Under the pieces are notes generated by a model. It was not told where the DNA came from. It was given only the letters and a program-made list of their open reading frames with translations, and did no database searches. Position numbers and translations under genes: made by a program. This document shows positions 35,413 through 47,659 of a DNA stretch of 64,000 nt, piece after piece. Where the stretch lies: assembly GCA_029817715.1 (NCBI GenBank), contig JARUPY010000474.1, positions 2,666,001 through 2,730,000 on the forward strand, written 5' to 3'. How positions within the stretch are numbered: position 1 is the first letter of the stretch; each line of letters begins with the position of its first letter. The stretch comes from Melastoma dodecandrum (Eukaryota > Streptophyta > Magnoliopsida > Myrtales > Melastomataceae).

Positions 35413-36854
35413 TGTTCTGCTAAAAATGTGTTGTGCGCAAGTATACACACGAATCGATTATAGCACGAAAGATATCGTTCCCACGAGGACTAATTGTTCC
35501 TGAATACCAATTAAACCACTAAATATTATCTAGACTAATCAAATAAATGATGGATTAAATGAAAATTACTAAAATAAAATAAGCAAGGATTATGAGAAAA
35601 TATCAATGAGAAAGCCTAGGGCAACTAAATTTACTTAACTTGTCGTGGATCAATCGAACGTTTAGATAAAATTGTCCGAGGATTTAAATAATGCTCTCAT
35701 ATATATTAGACGTATCCCTACGGTCTATATTCAGTTAATTCCTAGCATTCTATTCAATTAATATTAACCATGATATCCATATCTACGGTTTCTATTAATA
35801 TACTCCCAATAGTCAATCCAATTAATATCAACTGTGATATCCCTATCTCCAGTTTCTATTAACCTGTTCTTCGATTTTCCTCTCGAATTATTCTTACACC
35901 TCCCGATGCTAAGGTAATCCGAGTTATTTCAGAAACCGACGCCAATCGTATTTCAGAAAACTAAACACGCAAGCACATCAAAGAACACCAGACTTTCAAT
36001 TAAAATAAATCACGTTCGAAATCACCTTGACAAGTCTTGCAAATTTAGCACCCTAGATGAGAAAATTAGTTCATGCTAAAATAAGAAAACATCGAAGGTT
36101 CAGAAGAAAATAGCATCGACATAAAGATCAAGAAAAATAGAAAAGGAACGCCTTCCCGATCTCCCGATCTGGTTGGTAGTCGACTCGTCCGGATCTTCTC
36201 TCGAACCCTAGTCGGCACCTCTCCTTTCTCCTCAGAGCCAAAGTCTAAAAAAACTCTAAGACTAATGAAAAAAACTCCCCCCTTCCTTAGGCTATCCTAG
36301 AGAATATATTGTTCCCTTAAAAGATTTCCTAATATTCTCTAAGATCCTAAAGAGCCTAAGAAAATAAATAAATACCAAAATATCCTAAGAATAGTAAAAT
36401 GGTAACTAATTGATGCCTTCTCTCTCTTCAAATCGTGATAATGAAGAAATCAAGTGATTTGGCGAGATCTTGTGCAGATTGTCGAAGGTCGCGTCCTTGA
36501 TATTGAGGGACGCGTCCTTATGCTCTCTGTAGGTTTCTGATTCCTCACGGACGCGTCCTTGAGATTGAAGGATGCGTCCTTCTGCTCTCTGTAGGTTTTC
36601 AGCACTTCATCAAATTTCGTCCATTTTTCGTTTGCCCAACTTATTATTCTCTTCATTTACCTACATCAAATCAAAACAAATCTAAGATGCATCAACCAGG
36701 TTCCAATTATTTAATAAAATAACAAAAGTAACTTAAAACTAAAATGAAGTAAAAACACGATAAAAACTTATAAAACTCTAACATAAACTCGTCTAACTAG
36801 CCATGTAAAGTCTCGTTAAGAGTACCAAATAACTCTACATACATAGAGTTATCA
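35413..36854 (-). repeat. 3' LTR of the Athila element
   Basis: 1442 bp; TGTTCTGCTA at the low-coordinate end and ...GTTATCA at the high end (plus strand). It contains a twice-repeated 'gacgcgtccttgagatt'-type word at about 36490-36580, also present in the other LTR. The small frame 36450-36656 occurs in both LTRs and has no known domain. Confidence 0.95.
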
Positions 36855-37962
36855 ACACCCCCAAACCTAATATTTGCTAGTCCTCGAGCAAATGCATAGA
36901 AACAAAACACGAAAATAAAGCTAACGACGCTCCTCAGCAACACCCGAATCAATCCCTTCGAAGCACTCCCATTATATTCTCAGCAATGCATCTACTCACT
37001 TCCCATAGTCAAGTCATTTATTGAAAAAAAAAACTTTATTCAATTTCCCAACAGTGATCAAGTCGGTATGTCATGAAGTGAAATCAACAATTAAAGACTT
37101 CCAATAAAACACACTAGATTAGCACTTTGCGGAAAACACGTCAAACACCAACCGTCCACTCATCCATAGGTTGTTTTTCATCACTTTCTTCAACAAAATT
37201 TTATTTTGGTTACACGACTCTAAATGTATCATCACAATCTAGTGCACCCATGTAACGAGCCTTCAATCAATGACTCTCGGTCCAGTTGGACTAAGGCACT
37301 AGGTGATGAAGCACCCCTCGGATCTCATGCTCGAGTACACCAAAAAGGACTCACACCACAAGTACATAATTAGGCGCAAATCAAACAACTTTTCTCTCTT
37401 TTTTTTTTATTTTTCTTTTTTTGTTGCGAACCTAAACATTGGTACTCAGAGCCTTGGTAACCGCTATTTGTTTTCTTCTTCTTCTTTTTTTTTTTTTTTT
37501 TACTTTAACCAAGACTCGTTTTCAGTCAATGTGTGACTAGCACCACTCAACGCCAACTACCATACGTTATTAGATTTCTAAAATTGTTTTCATTCACTAA
37601 CACTTCATACCGAGAAATTATTCAATTTAGAAAACACTTTAAGTCCAATCAATAATTAATATTCGTTTTTAACTATTCCATAGGTTGTGAGAAAATGCAT
37701 TAATAGTCATCCTTGAATCAGGGTTAGCTCATCAAAGATTTCATCAAGTTTCACCGAGGAGATTGACAAACTTGACTCAACATAAAAAAATCAAAACAAA
37801 AGATCGCAATAAACACAAAATCAAAGCAAAGCAGACAAGAAAAGAGTCGACACCCCCAAACCTAGATTATGCATCGTCCCGATGTTATATAAAGCATAAA
37901 AGAATAAATGGAACGTAATACTCCCCTGGGGTAGCTGGTCGGCTTGACTCTTGTCTCCCTTT
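36855..37962 (-). other. Athila 3' non-coding region with polypurine tract
   Basis: The minus strand reads TTAGGTTTGGGGGTGT just before the 3' LTR: the polypurine tract. The same word (tttgggggtgtcg) occurs again near 37850, just beyond the end of pol. Many Athila elements carry an env-like frame between pol and the 3' LTR; here the 1.1 kb has only short frames, with T runs at about 37395-37415 and 37481-37501. Confidence 0.75.
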
Positions 37963-40900
37963 TCATGTATAAGTTGGCTCGGCAAGTGCGGCCATGCTGG
38001 GTTTCCGCTCAATTATTCCTCCAAAATATGGCTTGAGACGTTGTCCGTTCACCATGAAAAGTCCTTCGTTTCCCTGTAATTCCACAGCTCCAAAAGGTAA
38101 CACACGATTAACAACAAATGGTCCGGACCATCGTGACTTAAATTTTCCAGGAAAAAGTTTAAGACGAGAGTTATAAAGAAGAACTTGCTGCCCTTTTTGG
38201 AATTCTTTATTCAAGATCTTCTTGTCATGCCACAATTTCGTTTTCTCTTTGTATATCCGTGAACTCTCGTATGCTTGTAGGCGGAACTCTTCTAGCTCAT
38301 GTACCTGCAAAAGATGTTTCTGAAAAGCCAATTGTGGATCTAAATTCAACTTTCTTACCACCCAATATGCCTTGTGTTCGAGTTCCAGCGGTAAGTGACA
38401 ACTCTTTCCGAAAACCAGCTGGTATGGTGACATCCCAATGGGTGTTTTGAATGCTGTTCGATAAGCCCAAAGTGCATCATCTAGCTTCATTGCCCAGTCC
38501 TTGCGAGATGGATTAACGGTTTTCTCCAAGATCCGCTTGATCTCCCGATTTGTCACTTCTACTTGTCCGTTGGCTTGCGGGTGGTATGCCGTTGTGACCT
38601 TATGCTTCACTCCATATTTCAAAAGCAACTTCTCAAATAATTTGTTACAAAAATGCGTACCTCCATCACTTATGATCGCTCTTGGAGTACCAAAACGAGT
38701 GAATATGTTCCTCTTCAAGAATCGTGTCACCACCTGTGCGTCATTCTTGGGGCATGCACATGCTTCAACCCACTTTGAGACATAATCCACTGCAACCAGA
38801 ATGTAAGAATTCCCAAACGACGAAGGAAACGGACCCATAAAGTCTATTCCCCAAACATCGAATAATTCAACCTCAAGAATGTTAGTCAATGGCATCTCAT
38901 GCCTTCGAGAAATATTTCCAACCCTTTGACATTCATCACATTTCATGACAAACTCATGAGCATCTTTAAATAGAGTTAGCCAATAAAATCCGCTTTGAAG
39001 TACCTTTGAGGCTGTTTTTATGCCTCCAAAATGACCACCATACGAGCTTGCATGACAACCTGTAAGTATCAAGAGTTGTTCCTCTTCTGGGACACATCGT
39101 CGAAACAAATTATCTTTTCCCAACTTAAACAAGTAAGGTTCATCCCAAAAATAAGATCGCACATCATGAAGAAATTTTTTTCGCTGATGGAAATTTAAGT
39201 TTGGAGGAAGTTCATTACTTACAATAAAGTTGACGAAATCTGCGTACCATGGAGTGCTTGAAGTCATCGCCGCAATTATGGAAAATAAATGTTCGTCTGG
39301 AAAATTGTCATCCACCTGCCTTTCATCCTTTCTTTTGCTCAATTCGGTTTCGGCCTTTCTAGATTCCAATCTTGAAAGATGATCTGCAACTGGATTCTCA
39401 ACCCCCTTCCTATCGCGGATCTCGATGTCGAACTCTTGGAGTAGTAGAATCCACCTTATCAATCTCGGTTTTGCGTCTTTCTTTGCCATCAAGTATTTGA
39501 TTGTCGAATGATCTGTATAAACCACAACATGTGTACCGAGAAGATAAGAACGAAATTTATCAAAAGCATAAACAACAGCAAGAAACTCTTTCTCCGTTGT
39601 TATATAATTGAGCTGGGCATCCGATAACGTCTTGCTGGCATAGTATATGGTGCGAAACACCTTATCCTTTCTTTGGCCAAGAACGACTCCAACAGCAAAA
39701 TCACTCGCATCTGTCATAATCTCGAATGGTAAACTCCAATTCGGAGCTATCACTATAGGTGCGGTGACTAGGCGCCCTTTTAACTCCTGAAATGCTTGTA
39801 AACATTCATCAGTAAATTCAAAACGAACATCATTCTCGAGTAATTTACTAAGAGGCTTAGCAATCTTTGAGAAATCTTTAATAAAACGTCTATAAAAACC
39901 AGCATGTCCTAGAAAACTTCGAACAGCCTTAACATTTGTCGGAGGTTGCATCTGCTCAATGGCTTCGATTTTCGCCATGTCTACTTCAAGTCCTTTCTCA
40001 GATACCTTGTGGCCTAACACAATACCTTCGTTTACCATGAAGTGGCATTTTTCCCAGTTCAGCACGAGGTTGGTCGCTTTGCATCGTGTAAGCACTTTCT
40101 CTACATTCTGGAGACAAAGATCAAAAGTGTCACCAAAAACAGAAAAATCATCCATAAATACCTCGATATCTTTCTCCACCATATCGGAGAATATCGCCAT
40201 CATACACCTTTGAAAGGTGCTTGGGGCATTGCAGAGTCCAAATGGCATTCTCCTGAAGGCAAATGTTCCATATGGACACGTAAAAGTAGTTTTCTCTTGG
40301 TCCTCCGGCGCTATAGCAATTTGATTATAACCTGCATACCCATCAAGGAAACAATAAAATGAATGTCCAGCTAATCTATCAAGCATTTGATCGATGAAGG
40401 GTAACGGAAAGTGATCCTTCTTGGTCAGATTATTCAGCTTGCGATAATCCATGCATACGCGCCAACCTGTTATTGTCCGAGTAGGAATCAATTCATTCTT
40501 ATCATTGGAAACTACAGTCATACCTCCTTTCTTTGGAACACATTGAACGGGACTCACCCAATTACTGTCAGAGATAGGATAGATTATACCTGCATCGAGC
40601 CATTTCAGAACTTCTTTCTTTACTACCTCTTTCATGATTGGGTTAAGTCGTCGTTGTGCTTCGACCACTCGCTTTTCTTCGTCCACCAGTCGGATCTTAT
40701 GCATACAAATTGAAGGACTAATCCCCTTGAGGTCCGCTAAACTCCAACCGATTGCCTCTTTATGTGCTCGTAGTAAGTCCAACAATTGATTCAACTGCAT
40801 GTCATCTAAACGATTAGAAACAATTACTGGTAAAGTATTCGATTCACCCAAAAACGCATATTTTAAATGTGAAGGCAGGGGCTTGAGTTCCAGCACGGGA

Positions 40901-42015
40901 GGCTCTATGATGTATGGCTTCATTGAAGATTTTGAGAGGTCGACTCCGAGAGGTTCAATTTGTTGAATGTACTTCAGTTCCATGGAATCATCTTCTATCA
41001 TCGGCGAGAAATCATCATGCTCTTTCACTTGAATCAGGAAACTTTGCTCTTTGTCATCAGTAAAACATTCATCAGTAGTATCAATGTATTTCAGAGTATT
41101 AAAAATGTTGAAAGTCACTTCCTGATCATGAACTCGCATTTTTAGAATTCCATCTGCTACATCGATGGATGTTCGACCAGTTGTAAGGAACGATCGACCA
41201 AGTATAATCGGCACCTCTTTATCAGCCTCCATCTCTAGAATTAAAAAATCTGCTGGCAAAATCAAATCAGCTACGTTAACCAACACATCCTCCACTACTC
41301 CCCATGGGTGTGTAATTGATCGATCCGCCAGTTGTAGTGTGACTGTTGTTGGCTTTGCTCCTTCAAGTCCTAGTTCCTGAAAAATCGAATAAGGCATTAA
41401 ATTAATTGAAGAACCAAGATCACATAAAGCTTTACTAAAACTTTTAGAACCAATGCGACAAGGGATAGTAAAACTCCCTGGATCGGCAAGCTTCGGCGGA
41501 AGTGATTGATGCAATGCCATGTTGCACTCCTTTGACAACGGAATCACTTCAAATTTCTCCCAACTTCGCTTCTTTGATAAAATATCCTTGAGAAATTTTG
41601 CGTACGTGGGCATCTTGTCGATTGCTTCCGTTAATGGGATGTTGATGTGCAGCTGTTTGAAAAGCTCCAGGAATCTCATGAATTGCTTCTCGTCCTCCGT
41701 TCTTTTCAATCGCTGTGGAAACGGTGGTGGGGGGTAAGTCACTTGTTGCGGCTGGGCTGGTTTCTTACGCCATTCACGGTTCCACGCTTTCAGCTCCTTA
41801 GTGAGTTCAGGACTTCTCTTTTCTTCTTGTCCTTCATTGAGATCAGCTATCACCTTGTTGGGTATATTTTCTGAAGGAGAAACCTCGGGAAGATTTTGCT
41901 CAGATGCACTTCTTTCATCTACAGATTGCTTGATGTCCCCTTGTCCGAGTTCCTCCTCAAACGACTTATTTTCCTGGCTTGAAGAACCAATATATTCGTT
42001 GATTACCTTTCCGGT
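37963..42015 (-). CDS. Athila pol: protease, reverse transcriptase, RNase H, integrase
   Basis: The frame is open for 1350 codons directly after the gag TGA (42018-42016), in the same register as gag; numbering here starts at the GTG at 41853. Protease CDLGSS is at about 144-149. Reverse transcriptase has '[13 protein letters not shown]', '[20 protein letters not shown]' and the active site '[11 protein letters not shown]'. RNase H has '[15 protein letters not shown]' and '[10 protein letters not shown]'. Integrase has the HHCC finger ('[12 protein letters not shown]', 'CDECQRVG'), 'GIDFMGPFP', '[11 protein letters not shown]' and '[18 protein letters not shown]' (D, D, E all present). No internal stop. 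There is no ATG close to the gag stop, so Pol must come from read-through of that TGA or from an internal start. Confidence 0.95.
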   Translation of the reverse strand, partial: TGKVINEYIGSSSQENKSFEEELGQGDIKQSVDERSASEQNLPEVSPSENIPNKVIADLNEGQEEKRSPELTKELKAWNREWRKKPAQPQQVTYPPPPFPQRLKRTEDEKQFMRFLELFKQLHINIPLTEAIDKMPTYAKFLKDILSKKRSWEKFEVIPLSKECNMALHQSLPPKLADPGSFTIPCRIGSKSFSKALCDLGSSINLMPYSIFQELGLEGAKPTTVTLQLADRSITHPWGVVEDVLVNVADLILPADFLILEMEADKEVPIILGRSFLTTGRTSIDVADGILKMRVHDQEVTFNIFNTLKYIDTTDECFTDDKEQSFLIQVKEHDDFSPMIEDDSMELKYIQQIEPLGVDLSKSSMKPYIIEPPVLELKPLPSHLKYAFLGESNTLPVIVSNRLDDMQLNQLLDLLRAHKEAIGWSLADLKGISPSICMHKIRLVDEEKRVVEAQRRLNPIMKEVVKKEVLKWLDAGIIYPISDSNWVSPVQCVPKKGGMTVVSNDKNELIPTRTITGWRVCMDYRKLNNLTKKDHFPLPFIDQMLDRLAGHSFYCFLDGYAGYNQIAIAPEDQEKTTFTCPYGTFAFRRMPFGLCNAPSTFQRCMMAIFSDMVEKDIEVFMDDFSVFGDTFDLCLQNVEKVLTRCKATNLVLNWEKCHFMVNEGIVLGHKVSEKGLEVDMAKIEAIEQMQPPTNVKAVRSFLGHAGFYRRFIKDFSKIAKPLSKLLENDVRFEFTDECLQAFQELKGRLVTAPIVIAPNWSLPFEIMTDASDFAVGVVLGQRKDKVFRTIYYASKTLSDAQLNYITTEKEFLAVVYAFDKFRSYLLGTHVVVYTDHSTIKYLMAKKDAKPRLIRWILLLQEFDIEIRDRKGVENPVADHLSRLESRKAETELSKRKDERQVDDNFPDEHLFSIIAAMTSSTPWYADFVNFIVSNELPPNLNFHQRKKFLHDVRSYFWDEPYLFKLGKDNLFRRCVPEEEQLLILTGCHASSYGGHFGGIKTASKVLQSGFYWLTLFKDAHEFVMKCDECQRVGNISRRHEMPLTNILEVELFDVWGIDFMGPFPSSFGNSYILVAVDYVSKWVEACACPKNDAQVVTRFLKRNIFTRFGTPRAIISDGGTHFCNKLFEKLLLKYGVKHKVTTAYHPQANGQVEVTNREIKRILEKTVNPSRKDWAMKLDDALWAYRTAFKTPIGMSPYQLVFGKSCHLPLELEHKAYWVVRKLNLDPQLAFQKHLLQVHELEEFRLQAYESSRIYKEKTKLWHDKKILNKEFQKGQQVLLYNSRLKLFPGKFKSRWSGPFVVNRVLPFGAVELQGNEGLFMVNGQRLKPYFGGIIERKPSMAALAEPTYT

Positions 42016-43359
42016 TCAGAGGTTCATTGCCTTACATTGTTCCTTTGACCTTGGATTGATCTCGGTGTCACTCGGTAAGTTTCCCAGTGGCCTCGAGGCG
42101 ATCGCAGATGCAAGTTGACCCATCTGGTTCTCCATGGTCCTCATCGATGCTTCAAGACTTTTTATAGAAGAGTTTTGTAAAGAAATCAATTGTAACATGC
42201 CATCGATGCTTACCTTTTCCTTTGCAACTTGTTGTGGCTGTTGTTGAAATCCCGGAGGCTCAAAATTTGGCTTCATGTGCATGTTTGAGCTTGGTCCAGC
42301 AGGCTGTCCATGTTGTTGTGTCTCTCTCCATGAAAAATTGGGATGGTTTCTCCAACCTGCATTGTAAGTATTAGAAAATGGATTACCTGCCCCTCGGTTG
42401 AAGTTACCCATATAATTTGCCGTCTCCACACATTCACCAGAGTTGTGTTCTCCTCCGCAAATCTCGCAACTCATAACATTCATCTTCAGTTGCCCTTGCA
42501 TCATCTTTGTGAGAGCATCAATCTTGGCGTTTATATTTGTCAGCGAATCCACATTCATCATGCCTTGTTGTCTCATCTGTCCTCGTTCATTGCCCCATTG
42601 GTAGGTGTTGATCGCCATATTTTCCAGCAAAGTGTACGCTTCATCGGTTGGTTTTGCCATTAATGCTCCACCAGCTGCTGCGTCAATCGATGTCCGAACT
42701 GTAGGTAACAATCCGTTATAAAATGTCTGCACGATCAGCCACTTCGGAAGGCCGTGATGTGGACATTTCCGGAGTGATTCCTTATATCGCTCCCATGCCT
42801 CGTACAAGCTCTCCCCATCGAGTTGCATAAAAGTAGTAATATCTCGCCTCAACTTCACCGTCTTCATAGGTGGAAAGAACTTGGTGAGGAACTCTCGAGC
42901 TAAGTTATCCCATGTCGTAATTGAACCTGGCGTGAGAGAATATAACCACGCCTTCGCCTTGTCCCGTAAGCTGAGTGGGAATAATCTCAGTCGGATCGCG
43001 TCATCGGATACACCATTGCTCTTAAATGTATCGCAGATCTCGAGAAAACTCGCAATATGGGCATTCGGCTCATCGCTAACATTTCCACCAAATTGACATT
43101 GATTCTGCACCAGTTGGATGATGGCCGGCTTGATTTCAAAATTATTTGCTGCTATTGCAGGTCTTCGAATACCTGTCTGGACATCACCCACGGATGGAAT
43201 TGCATGGTCTCCAAGTGCCTTATGATTCTCCATGTCTATATTTTCAAGAGCCATCTTTTCTTGTTGTTTTCTAAGCCTTGTTTCTTTCCTTAGAGCACGA
43301 CACGTCCGCTCGATCTCGGGGTTATACTCCAAAGAATTAGCACTTCGGCTACGTCGCAT
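42016..43359 (-). CDS. Athila gag
   Basis: 447 residues from ATG at 43359. The capsid domain has 'LRLFPLSLRDKAKAWLYSL', 'TTWDNLAREFLTKFFP' and 'ESLYEAWERYKESLRKCPHH'. A zinc knuckle CEICGGEHNSGEC follows near residue 300, then a Gln/Asn-rich tail. The frame ends ..EQCKAMNL at a TGA (42018-42016). In related elements the gag-pol frame usually runs on here, with an arginine following a very similar stretch, so this TGA is best explained as one C-to-T change at a CpG (CGA to TGA). Confidence 0.95.
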   Translation of the reverse strand: MRRSRSANSLEYNPEIERTCRALRKETRLRKQQEKMALENIDMENHKALGDHAIPSVGDVQTGIRRPAIAANNFEIKPAIIQLVQNQCQFGGNVSDEPNAHIASFLEICDTFKSNGVSDDAIRLRLFPLSLRDKAKAWLYSLTPGSITTWDNLAREFLTKFFPPMKTVKLRRDITTFMQLDGESLYEAWERYKESLRKCPHHGLPKWLIVQTFYNGLLPTVRTSIDAAAGGALMAKPTDEAYTLLENMAINTYQWGNERGQMRQQGMMNVDSLTNINAKIDALTKMMQGQLKMNVMSCEICGGEHNSGECVETANYMGNFNRGAGNPFSNTYNAGWRNHPNFSWRETQQHGQPAGPSSNMHMKPNFEPPGFQQQPQQVAKEKVSIDGMLQLISLQNSSIKSLEASMRTMENQMGQLASAIASRPLGNLPSDTEINPRSKEQCKAMNL

Positions 43360-43467
43360 CCACCGAGAGTAATCCTGAAAAAAAAAATCAAGGAAAGAAA
43401 AGTGAAAATAAAAAAAATCTAGTCTAATATCAGTGAGTCTGCTATGATATCAAGAAATAACAATTAG

Positions 43468-43485
43468 TCCCCGGCAACGGCGCCA
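43468..43485 (-). other. Primer-binding site, Asp tRNA type
   Basis: The plus strand reads tccccggcaacggcgcca, exactly the 3' end of plant tRNA-Asp(GUC) with CCA, so the minus strand is its complement. It lies six bases inside the 5' LTR. It is a primer site, not a tRNA gene. Confidence 0.95.
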
Positions 43486-43491
43486 AAAACT

Positions 43492-44932
43492 TGTTCTGCT
43501 AAAAATGTGTTGTGCGCAAGTATACACACGAATCGATTATAGCACGTAAGATATCGTTCCCACGAGGACTAATTGTTCCTGAATACCAATTAAACCACTA
43601 AATATTATCTAGACTAATCGAATAAACGATGGATTAAATGAAAATTACTAAAATAAAATAAGCAAGGATTATGAGAAAATATCAATGAGAAAGCCTAGGG
43701 CAACTAAATTTACTTAACTTGTCGTGGATCAATCGAACGTTTAGAGAAAGCTGTCCGAGGATTTAAATAATGCTCTCATATATGTTAGACGTATCCCTAC
43801 GATCTATATTCCATTAACTCCTAGCATTCGATTCAATTAGTATTAACCGTGATATCCCTATCTACGGTTTCTATTAATCTACTCCCAATAGTCAATCCAA
43901 TTAATATCAACTGTGATATCCCTATCTCCAGTTTCTATTAACCTGTTCTTTGATTTTCCTCTCGAATTAATCTTACACCTCCCGATGCTAAGGTAATCCG
44001 AGTTATTTCAGAAACCGACGCCAATCGTATTTCAGAAAACTAAGCACGCAAGCACATCAAAGAACACCAGACTTTCAATTAAAATAAATCACGTTCGAAA
44101 TCACCTTGACAAGTCTCGCAAATTTAGCACCCTAGATGAGAAAATTAGTTCATGCTAAAATAAGAAAACATCGAAGGTTCAGAAGAAAATAGCATCAACA
44201 TAAAGATCAAGAAAAATAGAAAAGGAACGCCCTCCCGATCTCCCGATCTGGTTGGTAGTCGCCTCGTCCGGATCTTCTCTCGAACCCTAGTCGGCACCTC
44301 TCCTTCCTCCTCCGAGCAAAAGTCTAAAACAAAACTCTAAAACTAAAAAAAACTTCCCCCTTCCTTAGGCTATCCTAGAGAATATATTGTTCCCTTAAAA
44401 GATTTCCTAATATTCTCTAAGATCCTAAAGAGCCTAAGAAAATAAATAAATACCAAAATATTCTAAGATTAATAAAATGGTAACTAATTGATGCCCTCTC
44501 TCTCTTCAAATCGTGATAATGAAGAAATCAAGTGATTTGGCGAGATCTTGTGCAGATTGTCGAAGGTCGCGTCCTTGATATTGAGGGACGCGTCCTTCTG
44601 CTCTCTGTAGGTTTCTGATTCCTCACGGACGCGTCCTTGAGATTGAAGGATGCGTCCTTCTGCTCTCTGTAGGTTTTCAGCACTTCATCAAATTTCGTCC
44701 AATTTTCACTTGCCCAACTTATTATTCTCTTCATTTACCTACATCAAATCAAAACAAATCTAAGATGCATCAACTAGGTTCCAATTATTTAATAAAATAA
44801 CAAAAGTAACTTAAAACTAAAATGAAGTAAAAACACGATAAAAACTTGTAAAACTCTAACATAAACTCGTCTAACTAGCCATGTAAAATCTCGTTAAGAG
44901 TACCAAATAACTCTACATACATAGAGTTATCA
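43492..44932 (-). repeat. 5' LTR of the Athila element
   Basis: 1441 bp, partner of 35413-36854. It would contain the element's promoter. The low-coordinate end (TGTTCTGCT) touches the primer-site spacer and the high end (..GTTATCA) touches GTGGT. Confidence 0.95.
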
Positions 44933-45395
44933 GTGGTCCGGCGGATCAGATTGAGGTTCTCGAGAAAATTAAAAGTATATGACAAAGAGATCGTCCTCGT
45001 CATCGTACTTTAGGTTCCACTACAACTGGTCCTCGAGATCATACATTTTGCCAGTTCCCTCAACCATTATAGCTGGCCTTCGCCATAATTCTGATAGGTG
45101 CGTGAATGTCAGCCCCAAAATTTACAGTGCTCGCTACTCAGTCCAGAGTTCAGATCACGTCGAAGAGGGCAACGAGGAATTCCACGACTCACAACTGGAC
45201 GGCTATCTCAAATGGTTAGAGGAAAGGCATGGTCAAGGTCAAGATTCCCAATGGAGGAACGACTTGTCTACTCGCAGCAGGAGCGACATCGACATGCTGG
45301 CAGAGAAGTTTATTGAAGAGAGGTATGGGATGTTTATTTTGGAGAAGCAAGAATCAGAGAGAAGGTTCCAAGAGATGATGGCTAGAAGCCTTTAA

Positions 45396-47485
45396 ATTCC
45401 AATTAATATCTCCCTTCATTATATTTTCAGTGTATTTTAAATTATCTTGTTTTAGGATTTGTTTTCCCTCTCTTGGGCTTTTTGGGTATGCAAACCCCAT
45501 AAATCCCCTCGTGCGTGTCATGGGAACTTTCCAAACACGGCCTTAATAAGTTGTGTTCAATGTAAACTTAATTATTACTAACTTGTGGGAGATATATTGA
45601 TAAAGACACTTTCTAAATGACGGTAAATCTAAGAGGTATAAAGACAACAGTAGACAAGGAAGGGAGATGATAATCGATTAGCAAGGTTAGTTAGAAGGGT
45701 TTCTTGCCGTCCTAATTAAATGGGAGGATTCCTTCGAAGCCTTGGTCTTTCAACTAAAATAATTCAAGTCTTAACTTGTCACGTTGCTTTGACCCCTGGG
45801 GTCCATGCGAGAAACGAAACTAAATAAACCCAAACGAAACCACAATATTAATTAAAACCATGGCATGTACACCGTCCCCAGCTTAATTAGAAGTGCATAT
45901 CACCGTGGAATTCTTATGGATGATTTTGTTCAATGAACTTATATGCTTTCAGCATCTTGGCAACTATTCGTCTGTCTCACTTTCCCGGCCACTTCAAAAG
46001 CAAAGTTGATTTTCAGCGAGTCCATCAATTTATGTATACAAACATAAGCACATCTTTTTCGAGACCGAATGGCGGCCTCAGTGGGACTTAATTTAACTGG
46101 GTTTGGACATACAACTCATCTTCTTCAGGAATTAAACTTGTAGTAGGAAATGTAGGACGATGATCTGCTTCTCCTTCAAGATCGACCTCTTTCAATTTAT
46201 CAACGATAGACTTCTTTCCATCTTCGAATATTTCTGGAGCTTATTCAACATCGTCCTCTTTGGTAGAAGTGTCTTCATCAGCCTCAGAAATTGTGACGTG
46301 GTGGATGCAACAACATCCTTTTCGTTAACATCATGTGATGATTCTTCATTGCTACCTATAGACATCCATGTCTTCGTTCTCATTTTCAATACTTCGCCAG
46401 TAGTTACTGCGAGAACGGTTCGACGCTTCCTTCGAGAGGGAATTTTGCTACAAAACTTTTTTGTATCTCTGGTAATGACTAGGATACCTTTTTTCTGATA
46501 TACTCTCTTTCACACCATTCGACTTCTTAGAGTTTGACTCAATCTTAGTCGTGTCGACCTTTGAGTCTCAATCCCTTCTTTCTGAGTACTAAGTCTATCA
46601 AATAACGATCTTCGCTTAGACAGAACTCCAAGTCAATCAAATACTGAAGTTCTAGTTGATTCACCTCGTAGTTTCATCATCAGCTTCAATGTATTGAATT
46701 GAAGCATTCATCACTGGGAGATTGACGGGCCTAGGAGTATTATACCTAATACCAAAATTTGACTTCTGACTATCGCCACCTGAATTCGCTTCTTTTGAGG
46801 CGGCCCCAAGTGTCTTCAAGTCCTCTGTGTAGTCGGCTGCAGAACTAGATGCATTTGGGTGAAACCCGTTAGTAGCTTGTCGGGCAATGAATCTGGATAG
46901 ATAATTGCGCCCTGTTTAAGTCGAATAAAACCTTTTAGAGGTGCGCTTATTTGAGCCATTGTCGTTATTTTTGTCACGAGCTAGTTGAGCTATTTTGGCA
47001 CCATTATTTCTTTAGCATGACTACTCACGAAAGGTGGTTTCTCGGCTTTTCAATGGGCTCTTGAGATATAACACAAGTTGGTACCTTCTGTTTCGCCTTA
47101 TCAACCGCCCTCGTTTCTTTAACTGTAGGATTAATTTAAGGTCCTTCCTATTGAATGGGTGAACCATCTATATTCGACTTTTTCGAGATATTCCTCTGTA
47201 ATACCTCAAATTAGCATACGGGCAATGGGTTATTTATTTATTTATTTTTTTTAAGCCTATAATTTAGTCCCGTAAATAAGTCCAATAAATGGCCAAAGCC
47301 CAAGCCAATTCCTTACATTTTATTTATTTTTATCAGCCCCCTTTTTCACCCGACAGAAACACACAGTACCTCAAGAATCATGCAACGAACTGTGGGGAGA
47401 TGGAGGAAGGTTTCTTGTTTACAGATACAGGGCCGCTGTCAAAAAATGGCAAACTCTCCTAATTGCAGTTGTTTATAGCTGAGGT
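45396..47485. other. Downstream DNA with decayed gypsy-like sequence
   Basis: 45396 onward is the 3' flank of the split host gene. At about 46140-46300 the minus strand reads 'SIVDKLKEVDLEGEADHRPTF' and 'TSLIPEEDELYV', and near 46690-46760 'PRPVNLPVMNASIQYIE'; these resemble the region between protease and reverse transcriptase of Tat-lineage gypsy elements. Stops are frequent and reverse transcriptase is not recognisable. Weak call. Confidence 0.35.
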
Positions 47486-47659
47486 TTCTTCTTGGGGAAA
47501 CAACGACGTCAAGACAAAGACTCTCTCAAGCTCTCTGCAGACTCTACAGGGGATGCCTTTGCCTTGAGTGCAATTTCGGCGGCTGTGCTGAGGAGGTTGC
47601 GAGCTCGTGGATTGGGTTCTTGGTGCCTCAAGGCCTACCCATTTTTACCTGTTCATCAA

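Larger units (their letters stand above)
35413..44932 (-). mobile_element. Nearly intact Athila-type Ty3/gypsy retrotransposon
   Basis: A 9.52-kb element on the minus strand with LTRs 35413-36854 and 43492-44932, exact GTGGT target duplications (35408-35412, 44933-44937), an Asp-tRNA primer site, a long gag, a long pol in the same frame, and a polypurine tract. The protease 'CDLGSS', the reverse transcriptase 'FMDDFSVFG' and the primer site are Athila hallmarks. The LTRs differ by roughly 2-3% by eye (about a dozen changes in their first 450 bases), so insertion is young compared with most of the window but not very recent. No env-like frame is seen after pol. One in-frame TGA separates gag from pol. 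Confidence 0.96.
34943..45395 (+). pseudogene. Small host gene (probably DUF761-like), split by an Athila element
   Basis: The 5' part (34943-35412) encodes a basic N terminus (MLRSLLKIGKLSSPK...), a hydrophobic stretch ('ISGIILTLFPKAKALLLQL') and an in-frame 27-residue duplication. The 3' part (44938-45395) encodes 'GYLKWLEERHGQ' and the C terminus 'DIDMLAEKFIEERYGMFILE' followed by KQESERRFQEMMARSL. That C-terminal pattern resembles plant DUF761 ('cotton fibre') proteins, which have no firm biochemical role. The element inserted with a GTGGT duplication at 35408-35412 and 44933-44937. Joining the flanks leaves the 5' frame and the C-terminal frame (open from ATG 44979) out of register, so there is either an extra frameshift (near 44975, after a plausible DQIEVLEKIKS stretch) or an intron I cannot place. 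Confidence 0.6.

Noticed and set aside
36855..37962. Possible env-like gene of the Athila element
   Set aside because: Only short frames broken by T runs; no signal peptide or membrane protein can be supported.
43468..43485. tRNA-Asp 3' end sequence
   Set aside because: Only the terminal 18 bases are present, placed exactly as a primer site next to an LTR; there is no tRNA gene.
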